Assembly: GCA_902553315.1 (NCBI GenBank)
Contig: CACDKN010000009.1
Coordinates: 1-8,019, forward strand
Source of the DNA: AG-339-G14 sp902553315
Lineage (GTDB): Bacteria; Pseudomonadota; Gammaproteobacteria; Magnimaribacterales; AG-339-G14
Direction of reading: 5' to 3'
DNA: 8,019 nucleotides
Shown: positions 1 to 6,359 of the stretch, piece by piece
Layout: each line of letters starts with the position of its first letter
Position numbering within the stretch: the stretch's first letter is position 1
The notes under the pieces: model-generated
What the model was told of the DNA's origin: nothing
Seen by the model: only the letters and a program-made list of their open reading frames with translations
The model's database searches: none
Position numbers and translations under genes: made by a program

Positions 1-132
1 ACCGCTGATTCTTTTTTTGAAGGACCGTCTTCATTAAACCCTTTGAAATCAAAAAAATACAAAATCATTGAATCGACAAAAATTGGAATTGATAAAAAAT
101 TAATTTATAGAAAAAAACAAAAATGGGATTGA
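1..132 (+). CDS. ribD: Probable 3' end of ribD (riboflavin pathway deaminase/reductase), partial
   Basis: An open frame enters from the left edge and encodes 43 residues before TGA at 130-132. The end of the peptide (YKIIESTKIGIDKKLIYRKK) resembles the last strand of the RibD reductase domain, where other RibD proteins have a hydrophobic strand, an 'iG.D' turn and a final short strand. RibD carries out the deamination and reduction of the pyrimidine intermediate after GTP opening, in the cytoplasm. The position directly before ribB, ribH and nusB fits the common proteobacterial order. The gene overlaps the ribB start by 10 bases, suggesting translational coupling. The family call rests on a short, weakly conserved tail plus context. 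Only the 5' sequence outside the window can confirm it. Confidence 0.6.
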   Translation, partial: TADSFFEGPSSLNPLKSKKYKIIESTKIGIDKKLIYRKKQKWD

Positions 133-1211
133 ATAAAACCGAAGATTTAATTGCTGATATAAAAAAAGGCAAAATGGTTCTTCTGATGGACGACGAAGAC
201 AGAGAAAATGAAGGCGACATCATTTTAGCTGGTGAAAAAGTTACGTCTGAAAAAATAAATTTCATGGCAAAAAATGCCAGAGGTTTAATTTGCCTAGCGC
301 TTAGTGAAGAAAAGTGTAAGAAATTAAATCTGAACCAGATGGTAAGTGATAATAAAAGTGGCCACGGTACAGGCTTTACTGTATCTATTGAAGCTGCCAC
401 TGGCATCAGCACAGGAATTTCTGCTGCGGATCGAGCAAGAACGGTAAAAGTAGCGTCCAAAGCAAATGCTAAGGCTAGCGAAATAGTATCTCCAGGTCAT
501 ATATTTCCAGTAAAGGCTATTAATGGAGGAGTTCTTTCCAGAGCGGGTCATACCGAAGGAAGCACTGATTTGTGCAGATTAGCAGGGTTGAATCCTGCTG
601 CAGTCATCGTTGAAGTCATGAATGAGGATGGGACGATGGCAAGAAAAAAAGATTTAATGGAATTTAGTAAAAAGTATGATTTAAAAATAGGAACTATAGC
701 TGACTTAATTAATTACAGGATTATGAATGAAAAAACTGTTGAAAAACTCAGTCAAAAACTTGTCAATACAAAGCATGGAAAGTTCACCCTAATTTCCTAT
801 AAAGATGCCATAACAGACGAGACTCACTTGGTTCTTAAGAAAGGAAAAATACTTAAATCAAAGCCTACTTTAGTTAGAGTGCAGCAAACTAACTATTTGC
901 ACGACATGTTGCAAGTAGAGGAGTATGGCTCAAGGTGGTCGCTTGATGAAGCAATGAACAAAATTAATAAAAGTGGCTCGGGTTTGATTATCTTAATTGA
1001 TGGTGGAAAAGATAAAGAAGAAGAAATTCAAGACTTAAAAAAATCTTACAAGCAATCTATTCCAGGAGGAATTGATGTCAGAAGAATTGGAGCGGGTTCA
1101 CAAATTTTGCGAGACTTAGGCGTCGAAAAGATAACTCTTATGGGCTCCAAGACGAGGTATCCTTCAATTTCAGGATTTGGATTAGAAGTGGTGAAATATA
1201 TTCAAAAATGA
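123..1211 (+). CDS. ribB: 3,4-dihydroxy-2-butanone-4-phosphate synthase fused to a degenerate GTP cyclohydrolase II-like domain (RibBX type)
   Basis: The 362-residue protein has two parts. Residues 1-200 are a complete DHBP synthase, which converts ribulose 5-phosphate to the four-carbon unit of riboflavin. It carries the acidic metal/substrate motif DDEDRENEGD at 23-32, the GFTVSIEA and GISAADRA segments at 84-104, and GHIFP...GGVLSRAGHTEG at 125-146. Residues 205-362 follow the GTP cyclohydrolase II fold in outline (VRVQQTN, the RRIGAGSQILRDLGV segment, a final GFGLEVV). However, this half contains no cysteine, so the zinc triad is gone, and the usual GSLRCDCGEQL and QEGRGIGL motifs are absent. 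It is therefore very unlikely to open GTP. This matches the RibBX architecture known in Proteobacteria. The ATG overlaps the upstream gene and has an A-rich leader without a clear Shine-Dalgarno sequence. No FMN riboswitch can precede it at this overlap. Confidence 0.93.
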   Translation: MGLNKTEDLIADIKKGKMVLLMDDEDRENEGDIILAGEKVTSEKINFMAKNARGLICLALSEEKCKKLNLNQMVSDNKSGHGTGFTVSIEAATGISTGISAADRARTVKVASKANAKASEIVSPGHIFPVKAINGGVLSRAGHTEGSTDLCRLAGLNPAAVIVEVMNEDGTMARKKDLMEFSKKYDLKIGTIADLINYRIMNEKTVEKLSQKLVNTKHGKFTLISYKDAITDETHLVLKKGKILKSKPTLVRVQQTNYLHDMLQVEEYGSRWSLDEAMNKINKSGSGLIILIDGGKDKEEEIQDLKKSYKQSIPGGIDVRRIGAGSQILRDLGVEKITLMGSKTRYPSISGFGLEVVKYIQK

Positions 1212-1651
1212 AAAAAAGCATAAAACTAAATTTAGATAACGCAAATTTCTCAAATAAAAAAATATTGATCGTACAAACTAAGTGGAACGAAGAGATAATT
1301 GAACCCATGGTTGAAGATTGTTTAAAGGTTCTAGATAACCATGAAGTAAATTTTTCAACTTTTACTGTACCAGGTGCTTTTGAAATCCCTTTCATGGTTA
1401 GTCAAAAGATAGAAAGTTTTGATGCCGCCATTACTCTCGGAGCAATAATTAAAGGAGAAACTCCTCACTTTGACATCATTGCTCAATCGGTAAGTGATCA
1501 AATAATAAATTTAGGGATTGAGTTTAAAAAGCCAGTGATTTTCGGTGTCTTAACCACGAATAACAGCGAACAAGCAATTGAGAGGGCTAGAACGAAAGGT
1601 TCAGAACTTGCCGAAAGCGCGCTTTATTTATTAAACAAAATAGATGCCTGA
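1208..1651 (+). CDS. ribH: 6,7-dimethyl-8-ribityllumazine synthase
   Basis: The 147-residue protein condenses the DHBP four-carbon unit with the pyrimidine diamine to give lumazine, the direct riboflavin precursor. Family signatures are present in order: VPGAFEIP at 54-61, LGAIIKGETPHFD at 78-89 with the catalytic histidine at about 87, PVIFGVLTT at 109-117 and EQAIER at 121-126 with the phosphate-contacting arginine. The segment after EQAIER is about four residues shorter than the usual IERAGTKAGNKG, reading IERARTKG. The start ATG shares ATGA with the ribB stop, and the stop lies inside the first codons of nusB, so all three genes are probably translated in a coupled way. There is no strong ribosome-binding sequence of its own. 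Confidence 0.95.
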   Translation: MKKSIKLNLDNANFSNKKILIVQTKWNEEIIEPMVEDCLKVLDNHEVNFSTFTVPGAFEIPFMVSQKIESFDAAITLGAIIKGETPHFDIIAQSVSDQIINLGIEFKKPVIFGVLTTNNSEQAIERARTKGSELAESALYLLNKIDA

Positions 1652-2045
1652 AAAAAAAACTTTTCCTTCGCCCTCAAAAAAAAGAGAGTTAATTTTACAA
1701 GCTCTCTATCAACAAGAAATAAGTGGGGATTCGAATACTGAAATTTTAAAGCAGCTGAAAGAAAGAAATAAAAAGTTTAACTTATCGGAGCTAAATGAAT
1801 TTTTAAAAGGAATTAAAAAAAATAAAAAAATAATAGATAAGGTAATTGAAACTAATTCGAAATTAAATTTCAAAGACATAGGACAAATAGAAATATCAAT
1901 TTTAAGATCGATAATTTATGAGATGATGCAAAAAAAAATTGATCGATCTGTTTCTTTAAACGAGGGGGTTAGATTAGCGAAAAAATACGGACAGGACTCT
2001 AGTTATAAATTCGTTAACGCAGTTTTGGATAAATATAAAAGTTAA
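1644..2045 (+). CDS. nusB: Transcription antitermination factor NusB
   Basis: The 133-residue, lysine-rich protein is close to the usual NusB length (about 140). It shows the N-terminal KKRELILQALYQQEISG segment (12-28), matching the family's 'R..a...LYq.e.sg' helix. It also has the central GQIEISILRSIIYEMM helix and the C-terminal VSLNEGVRLAKKYGQDSSYKFVNAVLDK, which matches the 'v.inEaveLAk.y....s..FVNgvLd' signature. NusB with NusE (S10) binds boxA RNA in antitermination complexes, chiefly on rRNA operons. The start overlaps the end of ribH by eight bases. The coding sequence has A runs at 1651-1659, within 1815-1829 and at 1930-1938, yet the frame is intact. The stop converges on purA with shared bases, so nusB is the last gene of the riboflavin operon. 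Confidence 0.93.
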   Translation: MPEKKTFPSPSKKRELILQALYQQEISGDSNTEILKQLKERNKKFNLSELNEFLKGIKKNKKIIDKVIETNSKLNFKDIGQIEISILRSIIYEMMQKKIDRSVSLNEGVRLAKKYGQDSSYKFVNAVLDKYKS

Positions 2046-3325
2046 ATGCTTTGATTAAGCATTATTGTTCCTGCATCGTCGGGAGCAGTCGAAATAACGT
2101 CCACAGAAATTCCACAAAGTTCTTCAATTTTTCTGTAAAAATCTATTGCTTCTTTAGGCAACTCTTCTATTTTATTTATTCCCTTAATTGATTGCTTCCA
2201 ACCTTTGCAAGTTATGTATTCGGGTTGTGCAGTTTCAAGATCCATACATTCAGAAAAAATTTCAGCATCGTCAGTGAATCTATAATCTACACAAATTTTG
2301 ATCTCATCTAAAAAATCTAAAACATCCATTTTTGTTAAGCACAAAGCAGAAACACTGTTGGATTCGATTACCCTTTTTACCGAAACTGCGTCAAACCATC
2401 CACACCTTCTTGGTCTTCCGGTTGTTGCACCAACCTCTCCCCCTTCTATAGCTATTTTCTCACCTACCTCATCATCAATTTCAGTTGGCATAGGTCCTTC
2501 CCCAACTCTTGTAACATAGGCCTTAACCACCCCTAGGATGTAATCGATGTCATGCGGGCCAATGCCTGCACCGGAAGCAATTCCTGCTGGAGAACAATTA
2601 CTGGATGTCACATAAGGATAAGTCCCTTGATCAACATCTAATAATGCGCCTTGGGCGCCTTCAAAAAGCACTCTTTTATTTTCCCTGTTTAGTTTTCTTA
2701 TCTCGGCTGAAACATCCGCAAGCATTGGTTTGAGTTTTTCACCATTTTGTAAATTTTCGTCTTTAATGGCTTGAAAATCTAGTTTCGAATGTCCAAAATA
2801 TTTTTCAAGCCAGAAATCATAATAAGATATATTTTCTTCTAACTTTTCAGATAATTTTTTCTCAGACAAAGTATCGATAATTCTTATAGCACGCCTTGCC
2901 ACTTTATCCTCATAAGCTGGCCCTATGCCTCTCAAAGTTGTGCCAATCGTGTTGAAGCTATTTGATTTTTCTTTGAGCTGGTCAACTAAAATATGATACG
3001 GCTGAATCAAACTACAAGCAGGGCTTATCTTTAATTTTTGCGAAATATTTTTAGCCACCAGTTCAATTTGTTTTATTTCTTCAAAAAGTGCATCGCATGA
3101 AATCACTACTCCCTTTCCAATCAGCGATAACGCGTTTTCATGACAAATTGAGGAGGGAAGCAAGTGCAAAACAATTTTTTTTCCATCAATGATGAGAGTA
3201 TGGCCAGCGTTGTGCCCGCCTTGATACCTGCAAGCTGCGTTGGCTCGGTCTGACAAAAAGTTTACAATTTTTCCCTTACCTTCATCCCCCCACTGAAGTC
3301 CTAGTACCGCAAAATTACCTTTCAT
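2042..3325 (-). CDS. purA: Adenylosuccinate synthetase
   Basis: The 427-residue cytoplasmic enzyme joins IMP and aspartate using GTP, the first committed step to AMP. Its length is typical of the family. The N-terminus carries QWGDEGKGK at 11-19, with the catalytic aspartate at 14, and QGGHNAGHT at 35-43, with the catalytic histidine at 42. The switch region TTGRPRRCGWFD begins at 301, and the guanine-specificity motif TKMD is at 331-334. The C-terminal nucleotide-contact segment reads STAPDD at 412-417, where most family members have STGPDR. The ATG follows the hisZ stop after three bases and has no evident Shine-Dalgarno sequence, consistent with coupled translation. The position after hflK, hflC and hisZ is conserved in many Proteobacteria. 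It ends by overlapping the nusB stop from the other strand. Confidence 0.97.
   Translation of the reverse strand: MKGNFAVLGLQWGDEGKGKIVNFLSDRANAACRYQGGHNAGHTLIIDGKKIVLHLLPSSICHENALSLIGKGVVISCDALFEEIKQIELVAKNISQKLKISPACSLIQPYHILVDQLKEKSNSFNTIGTTLRGIGPAYEDKVARRAIRIIDTLSEKKLSEKLEENISYYDFWLEKYFGHSKLDFQAIKDENLQNGEKLKPMLADVSAEIRKLNRENKRVLFEGAQGALLDVDQGTYPYVTSSNCSPAGIASGAGIGPHDIDYILGVVKAYVTRVGEGPMPTEIDDEVGEKIAIEGGEVGATTGRPRRCGWFDAVSVKRVIESNSVSALCLTKMDVLDFLDEIKICVDYRFTDDAEIFSECMDLETAQPEYITCKGWKQSIKGINKIEELPKEAIDFYRKIEELCGISVDVISTAPDDAGTIMLNQSI
2045..2063. terminator. Candidate weak bidirectional terminator hairpin at convergent gene ends
   Basis: A perfect 7-base inverted repeat (AATGCTT / AAGCATT) with a 5-base loop TGATT begins at the last base of the nusB stop and lies inside the final codons of purA. 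On the minus strand it is followed by TTTAACTTTTATATTT; on the plus strand by ATTGTT, a poor U tract. It has only two G-C pairs per stem, so it is weak. It is the only structured element between the two converging operons. Its role as a terminator is inferred from position. Confidence 0.35.
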
Positions 3326-3328
3326 ATA

Positions 3329-4279
3329 TTATGAATTAATTTTCGTGATAGCAAACAAGTCTTTATCGAAACCTATCGCTGATCTATTTGTTGCGCCTGA
3401 ATTGATATTGTATTGCCCACCGTTAGCTATAGAAAATCCAAAATTCTTAGAATGAACTGAAAAAACCAGCCCTGAGTGATAATTAAATCCAGGAAAATCT
3501 GTCATATCGATATGCGGTTCAAAAAGAGTTTCTTTGTCCACAAAGTTCCAAATCGATTCAATATCTTTTAATAAATCTTTTTCAACCTCTAAGGCCTCCA
3601 AATCGGAGAGTACTGATAGATCGCCCTTACAATTCATTAATTTAATTAATTTATCTTTTACTTCTTCTTCAATTTCTTTGTCTTTTCCCCAATCGGTTAA
3701 GTCTGACTCAGATTTCGTAGAGATAATATTGTTTAATTCATTACCTTCTTTATCAGATAAAGCACAAGTATTTAAAAATGAATCAAAAACTTCTGTTTTT
3801 CCAAAAGACAAAGTCAAATCTTTGATTTTCGTAATCTCCATACTTTTAGAGAGAAGATTTAAGATTTCAAATCGATTATCTTTCCCACCAAAGATTTCAA
3901 CTCCTGATTTAATAGTTATTCTTGATCTACTGAATGAATCTTTTCTTTTTTTTAAGACTTCACCGGCGTAACAATATCTTCTTTCTTCCTCAGTTGCCTC
4001 CGCCTGATCTATCCTTGCAATCTGTTGAGAGATATCTGGACGGATAGCCAGTTCTTTTGTTGAAAGATCGTCGTTGAAGCTAAAAGCAGAGTCTTTTAAA
4101 GTTTGATTTTCGTCTCCACCAATTGCGTCAGCGAATTCAACTAAGGATGGGTAAGTTAATTGAAACCCTTCTGACTCATAATAATCAATTAGAGCTCGCT
4201 TTGTAGATTCTAAGTTTTTAGCATCGACCGCAGTTATATCTTCTACTCCATCGGGCAGATATGAAGATTTGGTAGGCAT
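3329..4279 (-). CDS. hisZ: ATP phosphoribosyltransferase regulatory subunit HisZ (short form)
   Basis: The 316-residue protein resembles the catalytic core of histidyl-tRNA synthetase but acts as the regulatory subunit of short-form HisG, the first enzyme of histidine synthesis. Visible signatures are LPDGVEDI at 8-15, RPDISQQIARID at 80-91, RYCYAGEVL at 101-109, GFNYHSGLVFSVH at 264-276 and a GGQYN turn at 287-291. Context separates it from hisS: hisZ commonly stands between hflC and purA in beta- and gammaproteobacteria. There is also no C-terminal anticodon-binding domain. It ends shortly after GFDKDL, whereas Pseudomonas-type HisZ proteins as I recall them continue for roughly 70 more residues. 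The stretch around 185-225 is highly acidic and lysine-rich. It is spaced three bases from both hflC and purA. Confidence 0.9.
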   Translation of the reverse strand: MPTKSSYLPDGVEDITAVDAKNLESTKRALIDYYESEGFQLTYPSLVEFADAIGGDENQTLKDSAFSFNDDLSTKELAIRPDISQQIARIDQAEATEEERRYCYAGEVLKKRKDSFSRSRITIKSGVEIFGGKDNRFEILNLLSKSMEITKIKDLTLSFGKTEVFDSFLNTCALSDKEGNELNNIISTKSESDLTDWGKDKEIEEEVKDKLIKLMNCKGDLSVLSDLEALEVEKDLLKDIESIWNFVDKETLFEPHIDMTDFPGFNYHSGLVFSVHSKNFGFSIANGGQYNINSGATNRSAIGFDKDLFAITKINS

Positions 4280-4282
4280 TTT

Positions 4283-5170
4283 TTATTGCTGTTCTCGCGA
4301 TCCTGTTGAACTATCTAAATATTTAAAAAAATCACTTTCTGGGTCAATTAACAAGACATCAGATTTGTTTTGAAAAGTTGACTGATAGGCATTCAAACTT
4401 CTGGTGAATTCATAAAATTCAGGGTCTCTATCAAAAGCTTTGGCGTAAACTGAAGTCGCCTCAGCATCTCCTTCACCTTTAAGAATTTCAGCCAATTTAT
4501 ATGCTTCCGCAAGAATTACTGTTCTTTCTTTGTCGGCATTCGCTCTTATTTCTTCAGCAAGTTCGTTTCCTTCAGCTCTCAATTCTTGGGCCAACCTTTC
4601 TCTTTCTGTTCTCATTCTGTTGTAAACAGAATCATTTACCTCATTAGGCAGCTCAATTTTTTTCACTCTTACATCAATTACTTCAATTCCAAGTTCTTGG
4701 TTAGCAACAATATTTAAGTCATTTGTGAGTGCCTGCATCAACTGATCTCTTTCACCAGATATCACATCTTGGACAGTACGAACTCCAAATTGGTTCCTTA
4801 AACCTTCATCCACCCTTTGGGTCAATAAAGTTCTCATGGCGCCAAGCTGACCGCCAGAAGATGTTATATAAAACTGTTCATTGTCTGTGATACGCCACTT
4901 CACAAATGCATCCACAATCAGACGTTTTTTTTCGGCGGTAAAATAAGGTTGTGGCACAGCATCAAGAGTGAGTACTCTTGAATCAAATTTCCTTACCGTA
5001 TGAAGGATGGGTACTTTGAAATGCAGACCGGATTCAATTTTAGGATCGACAATCTCACCGAATCTTAAAAGAATTGCTGTCTGTCTATCAGTGACTATAT
5101 ACAAGCTGTTGGCAAGAATTATTATTAAAAGAAGGACAAGACCAATGATTCCTAATCTAAGAGTACCCAT
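4283..5170 (-). CDS. hflC: Membrane protease modulator HflC (SPFH/prohibitin family)
   Basis: The 295-residue protein is a partner of HflK in the inner-membrane complex that surrounds and restrains the FtsH protease. A single N-terminal membrane anchor lies at about 6-26, followed by the SPFH domain (DRQTAILLRFGEIV, ESGLHFKVPIL, LIVDAFVKWRI). Next comes the ELGIEVIDVRVKKIELP strand and a long charged coiled coil (RMRTERERLAQELRAEG...). The tail DPESDFFKYLD closely matches the end of E. coli HflC. E. coli HflC is about 40 residues longer because of an insert before the coiled coil that is missing here. An in-frame ATG at 5210-5212 would add 14 charged residues. I prefer ATG 5168-5170 because it has a strong Shine-Dalgarno sequence and puts the anchor at the N-terminus. 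Confidence 0.95.
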   Translation of the reverse strand: MGTLRLGIIGLVLLLIIILANSLYIVTDRQTAILLRFGEIVDPKIESGLHFKVPILHTVRKFDSRVLTLDAVPQPYFTAEKKRLIVDAFVKWRITDNEQFYITSSGGQLGAMRTLLTQRVDEGLRNQFGVRTVQDVISGERDQLMQALTNDLNIVANQELGIEVIDVRVKKIELPNEVNDSVYNRMRTERERLAQELRAEGNELAEEIRANADKERTVILAEAYKLAEILKGEGDAEATSVYAKAFDRDPEFYEFTRSLNAYQSTFQNKSDVLLIDPESDFFKYLDSSTGSREQQ

Positions 5171-5171
5171 G

Positions 5172-6314
5172 CTATCTCCTCTCCTGTCTTTTTCTAATTT
5201 CCTCAATGACACGATCTGTTAAATCTTGAATACCACTTGGATTAAGGCCGCTTGAAGATCCAGTATTGTTATCGTCTTGAGAAGGTCTCAAAGAAGATGC
5301 GGCAGCTATTTGATCCAATGGAAGATACATAATGTTGTTACCATTTTTAACATCGATCATAACTTTTGTACTATTTGACATAACGGATTGAACGGCATCA
5401 AGATAAAGTCTTTCACGAGTAACGTCTGGAGACTTCTTATATTCGGCTAGTAGCTGATTAAATCTAGTCGCTTCTCCTTCTGCTTCCGCAATTACTTTTG
5501 CTTTGTATCCCTCAGCGTCCTGAATTGCTCTTTTAGCCGCACCTCTTGCGATAGGAACTATTTCGTTGGCATAAGTTTCTGCTTGGTTTTTCAAAGTTAC
5601 TTCATCTTCTCGAGCTTTAACCACATCATCAAATGCAGCTCTTACTGCTTCGGGAGGCCTAGATTCTCTGATGGTAACTGTGACCACTTCAATCCCAGTA
5701 AGGTAAGTGTTCAATCTTTCTTGTAAGCGACTTCTAACATCAATGGCAATTTGCTCCCTACCTGTTGTTAAAACGTTGTCCATACTATTACTGCCTACTA
5801 CGTGTCTTAAAGCAGATTCTGCGGCTTGAGAAAGACTATCTTCAGGACCAGATGCTTCTAAAAGAAAAAATACAGGATTGGATCGCTTGTACTGCACTGC
5901 AACTTCAACGTTTACAATATTCTCATCCTTGGTCAACATCGAAGAATTTGTAGTGTGAGTAAATAATTTTTCTGTGTTAACAATCTGTCTAGAGTCAATT
6001 ATTGGCGGATTCCAGTGGATTCCTGGACCTTTAGTATTGGTATATTCGCCAAATCTTAAAATTACCGCTTCTTCTTGAGCATCAACAGTATAAATACCTG
6101 CAGCGCCATAGAGAATAATTAGTCCAGTGAAAAAATATGAAATATATTTAGATGAGCTAAACTTTTTGCCTCCGCCGCCTCCTGAGCTACCACCAAAGAT
6201 GGGGCCAAGGATAGCTTTGAATCTTCTTATAGCTTCATCGATATCCGGGGCATCATTTTTGTTGCCCCAAGGGTCTCTTGACCCATTATTTTTATTTTGA
6301 TCGTTCCAAGACAT
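5172..6314 (-). CDS. hflK: Membrane protease modulator HflK (SPFH/prohibitin family)
   Basis: The 380-residue protein forms the HflKC complex with HflC around FtsH. The cytoplasmic N-terminus begins MSWNDQNKNNGSRDPWG, the hallmark opening of HflK. It continues with a short helix (DEAIRRFKAILG) and a glycine-rich linker at 41-49. A single membrane segment lies at about 57-77 and is followed by the SPFH domain (DAQEEAVILRFGEY, GPGIHWNPPI, LTKDENIVNVEVAVQY). The segment GIEVVTVTIRESRPPEAVRAAFDDVVKAREDE leads into an alanine- and glutamate-rich coiled coil with AEGEATRFNQLLAEY. The tail is polar, with N, S and G runs. It is slightly shorter than E. coli HflK (about 419). The next gene on the same strand, hflC, starts one base after its stop. 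No clear Shine-Dalgarno sequence precedes its ATG, and 45 bases separate it from miaA. Confidence 0.96.
   Translation of the reverse strand: MSWNDQNKNNGSRDPWGNKNDAPDIDEAIRRFKAILGPIFGGSSGGGGGKKFSSSKYISYFFTGLIILYGAAGIYTVDAQEEAVILRFGEYTNTKGPGIHWNPPIIDSRQIVNTEKLFTHTTNSSMLTKDENIVNVEVAVQYKRSNPVFFLLEASGPEDSLSQAAESALRHVVGSNSMDNVLTTGREQIAIDVRSRLQERLNTYLTGIEVVTVTIRESRPPEAVRAAFDDVVKAREDEVTLKNQAETYANEIVPIARGAAKRAIQDAEGYKAKVIAEAEGEATRFNQLLAEYKKSPDVTRERLYLDAVQSVMSNSTKVMIDVKNGNNIMYLPLDQIAAASSLRPSQDDNNTGSSSGLNPSGIQDLTDRVIEEIRKRQERR
5175..5185 (-). promoter_or_regulatory. Strong ribosome-binding site for hflC inside the hflK 3' end
   Basis: Read on the minus strand, AGGAGAGGAGA contains two AGGAG cores, 5 and 10 bases before the hflC ATG at 5170. 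The purine stretch also encodes the last residues of HflK (QERR), and the hflK TAG stands one base before the hflC ATG. This decides the hflC start. It is one of only two strong Shine-Dalgarno sequences I see in the window. Confidence 0.8.
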
Positions 6315-6359
6315 AGTTGCGTATTCTAAGTGTTGATTGTAAAGAAAGAAACACTGAAT

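Noticed and set aside
65..551. Two minus-strand open frames opposite the start of ribB (65-460 and 324-551)
   Set aside because: They lie antisense to a well-conserved DHBP synthase domain, have skewed Ser/Phe/Ile composition and no recognisable motif.
1138..1395. Minus-strand open frame opposite the ribB/ribH junction
   Set aside because: It is antisense to lumazine synthase, and its hydrophobic sequence is a by-product of the AT-rich coding strand.
2298..2519. Plus-strand open frame inside purA
   Set aside because: It is fully antisense to the conserved C-terminal part of adenylosuccinate synthetase and resembles nothing I know.
3534..3971. Plus-strand 145-residue open frame inside hisZ
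   Set aside because: Its Ser/Phe/Leu-rich product is the typical reverse of a Lys/Glu/Asp-rich coding region; hisZ is supported by motifs and context.
5007..5222. Plus-strand open frame opposite the start of hflC
   Set aside because: It lies over the conserved membrane anchor and SPFH start of HflC and has no independent support.
5765..5953. Plus-strand open frame inside hflK
   Set aside because: It is short, antisense to the SPFH domain and has no family resemblance.
6323..6328. TAGAAT -10-like box on the minus strand before hflK
   Set aside because: No convincing -35 element stands 16-18 bases upstream, and in AT-rich DNA such a hexamer is expected by chance.
6329..6355. Inverted repeat AGTGTT / AACACT in the miaA-hflK gap as a terminator
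   Set aside because: It has a six-base stem with a 15-base loop and no following T run on the minus strand, too weak to call.
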